A stretch of 64,000 nucleotides of DNA from Auanema rhodensis (GCA_964057225.1 OZ059896.1:18410501-18474500), one strand, 5' to 3'; shown: positions 7,733 through 16,584, counted from the stretch's first letter. A program made the numbers and translations. The notes: a model not told the origin generated them from the sequence alone.

Positions 7733-10641
7733 TCTGTTGAGGGATCCAGCAAAGAAATCAACTCCTCGTTCCCATAGTGAATATTTTGAGTAGAACTAAA
7801 AAGTTTGTTACTTTTTGTAAACCATTCTGATAAGCCTGGCAAATTCGCTTGATTCGTGATAACTCGTAGAAAATTTCTATGAGGATTGGTAGCGAAAATG
7901 TGTCCATATGTTAGGCTTATTGTTCTAACTAAGTTTTCATCGGTGATATTTTCATAAAGATTTCTTTGTGAAAATCGAATGGCTGCTAGATCGGGATACT
8001 GATCTGAACCAATGTTTAAAGCAGTTACGTTTGCAACTCCGTTGAGGGATTTCCATTCTCCATCCTCTTTCCATATATCATTTTCTACTGTTTCACATGG
8101 AATTTCAGTTCCATATGCTTCCAAATCTGCTGAATCTTGAGGTGCAAAGAAGAGGCGGTCATCATCCGTGATGACGGGTGTTTCTAAATAACACTTATCT
8201 TTGTATGTGTGGTTGCGATAAATGTGAATTGGTTCTATTGGCTGACAGGTTGAAACCCGAATAAGATTCCGCCCAATTATTCGAGCCACTATATCATCTC
8301 GTTGCATAATAGATCTGATAGCAATCGTAGGATTGATATTAAATATAGCTTGCCATGTCTTAATAAGTTCAAGTTGAGCATGACATATGCTGTGATGTTG
8401 ATGATGAAATTCTTCGACCAGTATGGTTCTCATTCGTTCAAATCCATAGTTGAGTTTGTTGATGGTAGTTAATGCATCTCGATGTCGAAGTATAGTATTC
8501 TGGTGATCAGTTAAGTGAGTGCCGAATAATTCTTGAGCTTTCTCTATGCTTCCAATCATGGGTTGCATTGATGTCATCCCTTGAATAGTACTAATTGTTT
8601 GTTTTGTAGTAGATGATGTATTTACAACAGGTTTTGAGGTAGCACTAAGAAATCGTGCAGTTGGCGTAGTTTTGGTGGTGATAGAGCGACTGAATACTCT
8701 TTTTGTAATCTCTTCAGGTGCTGGTTTTGAAAACCATGACATTAAATCAGTTAATTGTTTAGCGTCAATATTGATGTTACGGCTGTAGAGATCTTCTTTA
8801 TTCGAAGGCATCGGTATTCCAAAAATGGTTTCTCGGTTTCTGAGTGTCCAGTTATCCAACAGCTTTAATTTCATTTCATATACTTGATCTTTCACTTGTC
8901 GTTGCATAAAATGACTATGAAAGAACAGTTTCATTCGGTAATATTCTATCAGTTGAGGTTGAGAATACTGATAGCGTAGTTCACGAAGTAATTCTTTTGC
9001 TTTATATACCACAGAACGTGGATCTCCAAATGTGAAGTTGAGATGGTTTTGATATACTGTGAATATCAAAAATTCGAGTGGTGGCACATATTCTGTTTCG
9101 GATAAGATTGCAGGTATTTGTATCAATTCCCATAATTTATCTCTTGCAACCGAAATTGTAGAATTGCCTGGTTTAACTATTCTTTTTATATAATTGATAG
9201 GAAGTCGGTGTGCTAGTTGACCGATGACAAAACTAGGCTCCATTTGTTCGATCCACATTTTTGTAATCATCTTGCTTTCTTCTCCTCCTAGAGCATGTAG
9301 TAAGAGAATATTCGGATCGCGGAAGTCTTTTAAATTTGCCCAGTAATCTATAGTATGATCAGTAATGTTCAAAATATGGACAGCTGACAGCAAAAATTGA
9401 TGATATCGAGCAATAACAGTCAGGTTCTGATATTCGTTGCTAACTGATTGATAGTGATACCAGTTATGAATATATCGTATGGTATTTCCGCCAGACGTGA
9501 CAGTATATCTAGCAAACGGTAGATCCAATATTTGAATAGGAGTTAACTTATATTCCATTTCTGAGCGAAATGACGCAATTAAGGATGAATTTGTTGATCG
9601 TTTATAGCGTTGGCGTGAAGGATCCATTTGATTATCCAAATAACTTGTTAGATCCAGTAGAGAATATGCATGCGGATAATCAATTAACGAGACAAGAGTC
9701 TCAGTAGTGGATTCAAAAATTGGTGAGGTGTTGGCTAAGACAAGTGCTGTTTCTAGACTTGATATTAGCAGTGTTTGATCTCCAAGTATTCCATACAGAG
9801 GTCCAATACGTGTGTATTGGCATGGTGCTCGGGGTGTGGGTGGTTTCCAAACTACTGAACCATCTCCAAATGTACAGCTTCCCATTTGAGCTTTACAGCC
9901 TTCTGCGTTGACAATTAAGTCAGATACAATAGTATTGTCCTTTAAATTTGTAATAACTCCTCGCTCCATCACAAATTGAGTTAAGTTGGCGCATTGAGTA
10001 AAACTGAAGAAACGTTCCGGTTCATATACTGGCTTAGGAGCTTCATATGTAAGTGGATTAGCGCTCAACAGTTTTTCATTTTTCCATTTCTTGTCTCGAG
10101 CAGCTATACGGCATTCTTCTACAGATACATATCCATTACCAATGATGGTGTCGTTGCTTTCTCGGAACCAAAATTGATCCGTTACACATAATCGATAGAT
10201 GCGTGTATAACACTTCCACGCTTCCCATGTTACGACGGTTTGTTTAGGAATGAACAATTCAACGTTAACTTGATGAGCTTGTTGAATTGCTTTCCGTTGG
10301 CATCCTGTTATCTCTGGTGGTGTCATCAGAATTCCTCCTTTATGAGCTAAACATAGTTGATATGAAGCATTCACAGTGGGAAGCAGAAATGTGCAGATTA
10401 TTGTTGTGAGCAGGAATGGTAATGCAATAGTATTTATATTGAATCGAGGTTTCCATCGTCTTTGATTGCCTTGATTCTCTCTGAGATAATTGTCGCGATT
10501 ATTCCTGGCAAAGTTGTCTCGATTTTCTCTTTGATAATTGTTGCGAGGTTCTCTCGAATGATGATTACTCTCCATTGAGTAGTTGTTTCCATAATTTTGT
10601 CGAGGGCCAGAGTTCCTGTTGAATTTATTAAACTCTTCCAA
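7708..10641 (-). CDS. env: A1 envelope-like glycoprotein ORF between gag and pol
   Basis: A 977-codon frame. It begins with an Asn/Arg-rich stretch (residues 1-67) resembling a gag tail, then a hydrophobic signal-peptide-like segment (about 69-91) ending in NAS. A Cys-rich ectodomain with many N-x-S/T sequons follows. At residues 343-348 is RQRYKR, a furin-like basic motif. The frame has no ATG near its start; the first is at codon 23 (10575). It opens downstream of a formal X XXY YYZ heptamer (AAACCCT, 10641-10647). The stop at 7708 comes just before the membrane anchor, which is in the next frame. Function as a membrane glycoprotein is inferred from topology, not from a recognised family; class and viral source are unknown. 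Element B and copy A2 carry homologous regions. Confidence 0.8.
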   Translation of the reverse strand: MEEFNKFNRNSGPRQNYGNNYSMESNHHSREPRNNYQRENRDNFARNNRDNYLRENQGNQRRWKPRFNINTIALPFLLTTIICTFLLPTVNASYQLCLAHKGGILMTPPEITGCQRKAIQQAHQVNVELFIPKQTVVTWEAWKCYTRIYRLCVTDQFWFRESNDTIIGNGYVSVEECRIAARDKKWKNEKLLSANPLTYEAPKPVYEPERFFSFTQCANLTQFVMERGVITNLKDNTIVSDLIVNAEGCKAQMGSCTFGDGSVVWKPPTPRAPCQYTRIGPLYGILGDQTLLISSLETALVLANTSPIFESTTETLVSLIDYPHAYSLLDLTSYLDNQMDPSRQRYKRSTNSSLIASFRSEMEYKLTPIQILDLPFARYTVTSGGNTIRYIHNWYHYQSVSNEYQNLTVIARYHQFLLSAVHILNITDHTIDYWANLKDFRDPNILLLHALGGEESKMITKMWIEQMEPSFVIGQLAHRLPINYIKRIVKPGNSTISVARDKLWELIQIPAILSETEYVPPLEFLIFTVYQNHLNFTFGDPRSVVYKAKELLRELRYQYSQPQLIEYYRMKLFFHSHFMQRQVKDQVYEMKLKLLDNWTLRNRETIFGIPMPSNKEDLYSRNINIDAKQLTDLMSWFSKPAPEEITKRVFSRSITTKTTPTARFLSATSKPVVNTSSTTKQTISTIQGMTSMQPMIGSIEKAQELFGTHLTDHQNTILRHRDALTTINKLNYGFERMRTILVEEFHHQHHSICHAQLELIKTWQAIFNINPTIAIRSIMQRDDIVARIIGRNLIRVSTCQPIEPIHIYRNHTYKDKCYLETPVITDDDRLFFAPQDSADLEAYGTEIPCETVENDIWKEDGEWKSLNGVANVTALNIGSDQYPDLAAIRFSQRNLYENITDENLVRTISLTYGHIFATNPHRNFLRVITNQANLPGLSEWFTKSNKLFSSTQNIHYGNEELISLLDPSTECLSLQVL

Positions 10642-11069
10642 GGGTTTCTTGAATTGTTGCCATTGTTCCGTTCGAAATCTCGTGGCTGCTGATGGTTCCT
10701 TTGGTTCCTATTTTCCTTCATGGTGATCTTCTGAACTGCAGAGATCAACTCTTGCATAGTTGAGTTTTCTTCATGCTGTTTTTTATAGTTAGCACGAATT
10801 GCTTCTTCAAAACGTGCTGTCCTTTTTGCTTCCTCATAAGTCTTTGGATCTTTTCCTTGAACAATTATGCCTAAATCAGCCTTCAATCCATTTAAGAAAG
10901 CTGAACTTAATATGAGCTCTCTTTCTCGATCAGTTGGGCTCATAATACTGGAAGCCATTTCTTCCAAGTATGAGGAAACTGAGTAACAGTTTTCTCTCCT
11001 TGCGTCGAGCGTAGCAACGTCGCGATCGTGAAATTCCTTTCCGTGGCTTTGTTTAAGTCTTTGTTTCAA
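10434..11069 (-). pseudogene. gag: A1 gag, N-terminally deleted
   Basis: The recognisable part starts near 11050 and matches A2 gag (SYLEEMASSIMSPTDRERE, SAFLNGLKADLGIIVQ), a typical gypsy-type capsid C-terminal region. Relative to A2, about 0.93 kb is missing, covering the leader end and gag N-terminus. The first 14 or so codons are therefore leader sequence fused in by the deletion. The C-terminal part overlaps the glycoprotein frame by 208 nt; beyond NPW the gag-frame reading looks less protein-like than the -1 frame. Confidence 0.8.
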
Positions 11070-11513
11070 CTTGAATCAACAATCAAAAAATTATGAGAGG
11101 AAGGTTTAAATTCAAATATGACAAATGATACAGCGGATGTTATTTTCTTACAGTGGCCATTCTGTTAGTACAAACTTGTAATCTTTATCAAAAATATTGC
11201 AAATTGACTTTATTAAGGTCCAATTTTGCTTATATCAAACAGCTTTTCCATTTCCAAAAAATATATATTTTTTGCCACAATGAAAAATCAAAAATACAAC
11301 TGCGCAGAAACAAAAAAATCGAAAAGTTGGCCAATTCAGTATCTCACCCTGCGCAAAATATCAACCCTGTTTATTAAAAAAATGAGTGAGACCCTTCGTA
11401 CTGAATTGGAAAGAGAGGTGGTAGCCCAGGGAAATAGCTCAAAAAATAAATTCTCTTTAACTGAATGATAATTCATAATTTAATCGAGTTCGAAAATCGT
11501 AAAAAGATGCTAA
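11070..11513 (-). other. A1 5' leader
   Basis: Untranslated leader between PBS and the gag fragment, nearly identical to the first part of the A2 leader (17243-17705). An antisense ORF across it is frameshifted between the two copies, so it is not treated as a gene. Confidence 0.75.
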
Positions 11514-11526
11514 GGTGGAACCTCCA
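11514..11526 (-). other. Primer binding site of A1 (tRNA-Gln-like)
   Basis: Directly inside the 5' LTR on the minus strand is TGGAGGTTCCACC. This is complementary to the 3' end GGTGGAACCTCCA expected of eukaryotic tRNA-Gln. The same 13 nt occur at the same place in A2 and B. Confidence 0.8.
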
Positions 11527-11927
11527 TGTAATATCCTTGATTTGGATATTAATGTTCCATGTTATTGACCCTTAGATTGATGTGTTGTAAAAAAAACAAT
11601 AAGATTTGAGGAAGAGAGAAAGATTTATTATAAATAAAAAACATTTAAACAATAAACAAATAAAGATAAAGATAAGTCCGCCAACTGAAGATTCAGTTGA
11701 ATGGCAAGCTTATATAGCGAATGTTATCAGCATTTTCCACGAAAGGTTATAAGTTGTCAATGACAATTATAACTATCTCAGAAAATGCTGAGGCTGCAAA
11801 ATATAACTGATAACATAATACACTAAGACAAGAAACTAGAATTATAAAATATAAAATATAAAACACAGAATAAAGAAATACATAAAAATTATAGAAAGAA
11901 TAAAGTAAAGAATTATAAAGTATAACA
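11527..11927 (-). repeat. 5' LTR of A1
   Basis: 401 bp, paired with 3509-3910. Flanked on its outer side by CCAC (11928-11931), the second copy of the target duplication. Confidence 0.95.
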
Positions 11928-12366
11928 CCACGTTTCGGTTTAACAAAACACTACAACGCCTAGAGTTTGTAACAAGTTAGCGGCTATTATTGAATGCAAC
12001 ACTCGGTGATGCTCTCGCATATTTTCTTTGCTTTGAGAATAAAATTATCAACGATACGTTAATAGCCAGGCGCCCCATTGATTTTTCAAATAACATTAAT
12101 ACAATGTATATATATTGTGATATCGTAGAATATTCCATTCTCGGTAATGTGAAAGCTAATTTACTTGCATGTTTACCTGTACCACCTCCTACTGAATTTG
12201 GTAAAATGATTGCCAAAACGTTTAATCCTATTCGTTATGTACCAATCACTAAGCAAACACTCGATACTATACGTATTGAAATTTTAGATGAATTTGGCCG
12301 CCCTATGCAATTTAATTATGGTTCTACAGTTGTTACATTACATGTTAAAAATGTGAAATAAATGTT

Positions 12367-12777
12367 TTATTCAACAGTTATACAAGACCACATTACGATT
12401 TTCGAAGGTTTAAAAGGTAGTTCAGCGCCGTTTTGTTCGATGCGCGGCTCGTGTTGTGAATATTCTCGGTTACTATTGCAGCGGCATCGTTTTGGTTCGG
12501 TTGACTGTACAAACTCCTCAGTTTTTTCAGAGGGTTCGCTGGTATCATTTCCATCACCATCTTTACCATTCGTTCCATTATTATTATGAAGACGCTGAAT
12601 ATGACGCTGACAATTGAATCTTATTCCAAAAGTTTCACTACAATAAGGGCACAAACGTCTACGAACACTATCCAAATGTCCATATTTTTGAATAAAGTCA
12701 GCATTGCTGATATAACTGTTACATACGGGTTGAATCCCGTCATGTCTTTTCAATACGTGATCACATAAAAGTTCCAT
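12367..12777 (-). CDS. Maverick C2H2 zinc-finger protein, first finger deleted (Mav1)
   Basis: Starting at ATG 12777, the frame carries one complete C2H2 finger (CPYCSETFGIRF then H-x4-H) and an acidic/polar tail ending in SCITVE. Compared with Mav2 (35225-35689) an in-frame deletion removes the two cysteines of the first finger just after the start. The protein probably binds DNA or RNA. Its role in the Maverick cycle is unknown. It is convergent with mCP and divergent from the 49-aa ORF. Confidence 0.75.
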   Translation of the reverse strand: MELLCDHVLKRHDGIQPVCNSYISNADFIQKYGHLDSVRRRLCPYCSETFGIRFNCQRHIQRLHNNNGTNGKDGDGNDTSEPSEKTEEFVQSTEPKRCRCNSNREYSQHEPRIEQNGAELPFKPSKIVMWSCITVE

Positions 12778-12815
12778 TAGAGGAAAATAAAAAACAACCA
12801 CACACAGTCTACTCA

Positions 12816-12825
12816 CTTTTATATA
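12816..12825 (-). promoter_or_regulatory. TATA box of the C2H2 gene (Mav1)
   Basis: TATATAAAAG on the minus strand, 38 nt upstream of the ATG at 12777. The identical sequence lies at 35177-35186 before the Mav2 C2H2 gene. Confidence 0.65.
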
Positions 12826-12975
12826 ATGAGTGGAATAATGACTAGTGTTGTACAAAAGCCTAGTCCCAGAGATATTCCTTTAATGAATGGCACTGAAATA
12901 CGTTTCAAAATCTTTTTGTACAGGGGTGTTGGCACAGATTGTTCCAACGTGTATCTTATACATAATTCACAGTGA
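12826..12975 (+). CDS. Conserved 49-aa Maverick ORF (Mav1)
   Basis: The ORF begins MSGIMTSVVQKPSPRDIP and ends LIHNSQ followed by TGA 12973-12975. The same 49-codon frame, with start and stop conserved and a few substitutions, is in Mav2 at 35027-35176. No family is recognised. It is divergent from the C2H2 gene and abuts its TATA box, so it may share the promoter. Conservation alone is weak evidence because the two Mavericks are generally close. Confidence 0.5.
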   Translation: MSGIMTSVVQKPSPRDIPLMNGTEIRFKIFLYRGVGTDCSNVYLIHNSQ

Positions 12976-13035
12976 CAGGGAATATTCATAACTGACCACC
13001 TAATGTAGCAGGTGACGCTTTAATGGCAAAGTTGA

Positions 13036-13455
13036 TCATATGCTAGATAATTTATAGTCGAATACTTTATGCATAAACGCTTCAATAAAGACATCATCGT
13101 TTTGTAATAGTTTAAAAAATGAACAGATGCTTTCAAATGTATTACCAGCTGACAACATTAGTATTACAAATATTGCATAACCACCACAAGTGTATTCAAT
13201 TATGCGTTGTGGTTTGCAAGTATTAACTTTTACATTTTTATATTTGGCCAGATAATGACGAATGTACTTGTTCATTTTATAACCCAAGCTACAGAAAAAG
13301 TAGGCTTGATCATTACGTACAAAGATGACTTGCCAATGTGTGCCCGGTTTATCGTGTGTGTCAGTATTTACAACAAGTGCAAAATTCTTTCGACGTGTTT
13401 TGCGTAGAGTATCGGCGCTAAATACACCTAGGAACTTTGGCATCGTTTTTACCAC
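13036..13455 (-). pseudogene. PRO: Maverick adenain-like cysteine protease, N-terminus lost (Mav1)
   Basis: The frame has the adenain/Ulp1-type order: His in GTHWQVIF, an acidic/polar position near FFCSLGY, and Cys in YTCGGYAIF. In adenoviruses and Polintons this enzyme matures virion proteins. The first codons (up to about PKFLGVFS) come from a deletion joining PRO to the neighbouring small basic gene, so the natural N-terminus seen in Mav2 (MYSSEIASLL) is gone. Unlike Mav2, the catalytic region is uninterrupted. Confidence 0.82.
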
Positions 13456-13748
13456 GCATTATTCAATCACCTATAGCCCAAAATCTCATCAATGCTGGAA
13501 GGAATGCATTATCCAGTGCTGTAAGCAATAGTCCAGTTGTAAATTCACCTCTTGGCGGCCAGTTGCTAAAAACTAGCAATGAAATTGTTGATGGGGTGCT
13601 CAAGGGCGATAATATCAAGCAAACTCTTAAAACAGCCGGCCGGCAGGCTATACGAGATCTTACCGGTTTGGGCAAGCGGCGACGACGCAAAACCACAAAA
13701 CCTCATAAGCGTCTGTGCATAACTCGTGAGCGGTCGTATCGTATTTAA
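13437..13748 (+). pseudogene. Small basic Maverick virion-type protein, N-terminus lost (Mav1)
   Basis: About 100 codons with a hydrophobic/amphipathic first half and a strongly basic tail (GKRRRRKTTKPHKR). A Gly-rich leader followed by a basic tail is reminiscent of adenovirus core or membrane-lytic proteins and of the Polinton PX-type ORF, but I cannot assign it firmly. There is no ATG; the N-terminal part is deleted at the PRO junction, while the Mav2 fragment (34323-34535) retains it. The stop TAA directly abuts the MCP ATG. Confidence 0.6.
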
Positions 13749-14957
13749 ATGGCTAAATTGATAGATTCAAAATCAGCACAAGCACTTTTACCTAATATTA
13801 ATTATAGTGACATACCGGCGTCGGCATTAGGTGTTGAATCGACTCGTACTGTACAAGTTCCTTTAAAAAATACTTTTCTTCCTCAAGGACCATGGGAATT
13901 TGTTATAGCACAAAATTCCAAATCATTTCTTAATCTGAGAAGGTGTTGGTTGAATGTAAAATTCAAAATTGTAACCACAAACGGCGATCCAGTACCAGAC
14001 AACCTTGTTTTTGCACCATGCCAACAATTTGCAGCCAGTTTGATACACTCGTATCATTTAAAAATTGGTGATGTTAGCGTGTATGACTCTACCGTAAATC
14101 ATGCCTACAAAACATATATTGAGAATATTCTAATGTATAGCAACGATGTTAAAGAGAGCAAACTTGCCATATCAGGCTATTATGCGGATAGATATATAGA
14201 TAATGCAGCCAGTCCTGGATTTAGAGCGCGACAAGGGCTTGTTAAAAATGGCATATTGTGTGAGATGGCTGCTCCCATCAGCATCGACTTATTCAATCAG
14301 GAACGACTGTTTGTAAACTATTCAAAAATGGAGCTAACTGCATATCCAAACCGTGATAATTTCTTAATTGACACACTTGGATGGAATAATAAAAGCAAGG
14401 ATGCTGCAATGAAGGAGGAGTTTCCAAACCTGAAAATAGATATCAACGATGTGCACTTGCTTATTCAAGAGTTTGATCTAAACGCTGGATTAGCTATGGC
14501 TATAGAAGATAAACTTGTAAAAAAACGAATACACTACCCCATGACGTCAGTGAAAATGCGATCTTATTTCATAGAAGGAGGCCGTTTGGATTCACCCAAT
14601 AACATATTATTCACGTCGCATACACCGAAACGTGTTGTAGTAGGTCTTGTCGGCGCACACGCCTATAATGGTACTTTTAAACATTCGCCATTCAACTTTA
14701 AACCGTTTGAATTGAAAAATATATACTTGACGCTCAACAATCGGGTAATACCTACCCGCCCTTATAATTTAGAATGGCGTTCTTCCTATGCCACAGCATA
14801 TATTGACATGTTGGAGGGTTTGGGCCTTGGTCGTACAGATTCATCCAATGGTATTACACCAGCAATGTATAAAGCTGGGTTCACATTTTTTGTATTTGAT
14901 ATTTCACCGACTGTACACTCGTCCGAGTTATTTGATGTTATACGACAAGGTAAGTAG
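13749..14957 (+). CDS. MCP: Maverick major capsid protein, C-terminally truncated (Mav1)
   Basis: A 402-aa frame, starting MAKLIDSKSAQALLP, that aligns almost identically with Mav2 MCP (33173-34322). Polinton MCPs are double-jelly-roll capsid proteins; assignment is by family resemblance and gene order. The last true residues are DVIRQG. The sequence then departs from Maverick and reaches a stop, so about 40 C-terminal residues are absent. The N-terminal 60 residues missing from Mav2 are present here. Confidence 0.88.
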   Translation: MAKLIDSKSAQALLPNINYSDIPASALGVESTRTVQVPLKNTFLPQGPWEFVIAQNSKSFLNLRRCWLNVKFKIVTTNGDPVPDNLVFAPCQQFAASLIHSYHLKIGDVSVYDSTVNHAYKTYIENILMYSNDVKESKLAISGYYADRYIDNAASPGFRARQGLVKNGILCEMAAPISIDLFNQERLFVNYSKMELTAYPNRDNFLIDTLGWNNKSKDAAMKEEFPNLKIDINDVHLLIQEFDLNAGLAMAIEDKLVKKRIHYPMTSVKMRSYFIEGGRLDSPNNILFTSHTPKRVVVGLVGAHAYNGTFKHSPFNFKPFELKNIYLTLNNRVIPTRPYNLEWRSSYATAYIDMLEGLGLGRTDSSNGITPAMYKAGFTFFVFDISPTVHSSELFDVIRQGK

Positions 14958-14981
14958 AGAGCCGTGCAAAATTTACTAACT

Positions 14982-15107
14982 ACGCCCCCAAACAGCTGTC
15001 AAAAACATACTTTTGGGGGCGTCAGCTGCTAAAAACATACTTTTGGGGCGCGTCAGCTGTCAAAAACATATTTTTGAGCGTCAGCTGTTAAAATCATATT
15101 TTGGAAT
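14982..15107 (+). repeat. Four ~30-bp tandem repeats and an 11-bp-stem hairpin
   Basis: Repeats starting CAGCTG occur at 14993, 15023, 15054 and 15082 (periods 30, 31 and 28), each followed by AAAAACATA-type sequence. The first forms a hairpin: ACGCCCCCAAA pairs with TTTGGGGGCGT around it. The repeat starts about 35 bp after Mav1 MCP sequence ends, so it may belong to the element or event that truncated Mav1. Confidence 0.75.
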
Positions 15108-15504
15108 CATGGCTCATGGATTTTCCTTTTTTAAATTTAAAAATCATGATTTAAAGCATGATTTAAATTTTTTTTTTAAATCAAATTTAAATATGCTTTT
15201 TTAAATGTATATATAATTATATATTTTTAATTAATTTTTAAATATATTAAATGAAAAAAAAAATCTAAATTTTAAATATTTAAATTATATTTAAATTTTA
15301 TATTTATAAATTATATTTAAATTTTAAATATATTAATTTGTTTTAAAATTTTGTTACTTTATTCATTTATTATATTTATTGATTATGTTTGTTTACTTAT
15401 TTTGTTTATTATTTTATAATATTGTGTTTTTACTGTTTTTATTTTTAAAGATCAATAAAATTTTTTTTAATAATTTTGTTCACCGTACTTGTTATGGGTA
15501 ATTC
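15108..15504. other. Very AT-rich spacer
   Basis: Mostly A/T with repeated TTTAAAT and ATATTTAAATT words. No ORF or recognised repeat family is seen. Confidence 0.6.
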
Positions 15505-15784
15505 AATGGAACACATATCGAAAGTTAATTCGATAAGAACGATATAAAATACCAAAATTTAATGGAACACATATCGAAGGTTAATTCGATAAGAACGATA
15601 TGAAATACCAAAATTTAATGGAACACATATCGAAGGTTAATTCGATCAGAACGATATGAAATACCAAAATTCAATGGAACACATATCGAAGATTAATTCG
15701 ATAAGACCGATATGAAATACCAAAATTTAATGGAACACATATCGAAGGTTAATTCGATAAGAACGACATTAAATTATTAATTTT
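15505..15784 (+). repeat. Five 56-bp tandem repeats
   Basis: Copies start AATGGAACAC at 15505, 15561, 15617, 15673 and 15729, with an exact 56-bp period. Each contains an inverted pair ATCGAA ... TTCGAT. Degenerate traces (for example CATATCGAGGGTTAAT near 15960) continue to about 15985. Confidence 0.92.
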
Positions 15785-16425
15785 TGAAATTACAAATTGT
15801 TATTAATTATATTTATTCTAACAAGTAAAAGTTTCAAATTAAAAGAAAAGATTAGTTTTAAACTTTATTTTACTAATATAACAATACAATAACTAAATAG
15901 AGCACACATTGAAGGTGAATACAATAAGATTAACAAACAGTTGCGCTGACCTCAACGCATATCGAGGGTTAATAAACACTAATAACTGCACTGTGAGGGT
16001 TTAAATATAGTATAATCATTTTAACATTTCAAAAGTTTTAGTTTCGTAATATAATCATTAGTAAATATTCAAGAATGAAATATTTTTCACATATAAAACG
16101 TTGGCAGTCATATGTTTTGTGCTACAATATGGGTGTAAAAGTATACTATGAATAATATATGAGCTATTAAGCAAAGTTTAAAAAGCCTAAATGTTTTACA
16201 GAGATGGCTGTTGTTTATGGCACAAACGGTAAACAATAATGTTTAAAGAGATGTGAAAACTAACTAATATGCAGCTTGTTTACAGGTTCAGAGTGCGCCA
16301 ACTGCTGGCAACTGTCGACGAGATGAGTATATCTGCATAAATATGCTGTAAAATCTAAGTAATAAAAGAATTTCATCAGCAAACTTGATTGTAACACAAT
16401 GGGTTGTACTTTACAAAAATCTTTG
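15785..16425. other. Non-coding spacer before the 168-aa paralogue
   Basis: AT-rich, with degenerate remnants of the 56-bp repeat up to about 15985. Nothing else supported. Confidence 0.5.
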
Positions 16426-16434
16426 TATAAAAGG
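16426..16434 (+). promoter_or_regulatory. TATA box of the 168-aa paralogue
   Basis: TATAAAAGG, 159 nt upstream of the ATG at 16585. The flanks (TTTGTATAAAAGG, then CATTTCAGCTC) match those of the first copy at 328. Confidence 0.65.
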
Positions 16435-16584
16435 TTGGCAATTTTGCTACATTTACATTTCAGCTCTGCCAACTATCCGAGGATCCGACGTTTCACCATC
16501 TCCTGCCACTCTTTGCCAATCGCCATAGACTGCTCCTCTCTGCAAGTTTGCCTTATATTTTAGAAAGTTGGATCTTTAGCGGAA

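Larger units (their letters stand above)
3509..11927 (-). mobile_element. LTR retroelement A1: Ty3/gypsy-like, gag-glycoprotein-pol order
   Basis: This 8,419-bp element is bounded by LTRs of 402 and 401 bp with TG...CA ends. The target duplication is CCAC (3505-3508 and 11928-11931), and Mav2 supplies the closely matching uninterrupted site. On the minus strand the order is 5' LTR, PBS, gag fragment, glycoprotein, pol, 3' LTR. The LTRs differ by about one homopolymer base, so insertion was very recent. Pol is intact, but the gag N-terminal part has been deleted. The copy is therefore probably non-autonomous and was moved with help from a complete relative. Confidence 0.93.
3081..12361 (+). 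pseudogene. Maverick minor capsid (penton-like) protein, split by LTR element A1 (Mav1)
   Basis: The coding parts are 3081-3508 and 11932-12361, separated by element A1 and its TSD copy. They align throughout with the intact-start copy in Mav2 (35695-36549). The protein matches, by gene position and size, the Polinton minor capsid protein, the single-jelly-roll penton of the predicted virion. There is also an in-frame TAG at 3201-3203 where Mav2 has a Gly codon, so this gene carries a nonsense mutation as well as the insertion. The far 3' part is open here but is cut by a stop in Mav2. Confidence 0.85.

Noticed and set aside
11226..11468. 80-aa antisense ORF in the A leader, seen in A1 and (reversed) in A2 at 17307-17534
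   Set aside because: The middle is read in different frames in the two copies, so the frame is not conserved. It is on the antisense strand of a leader.
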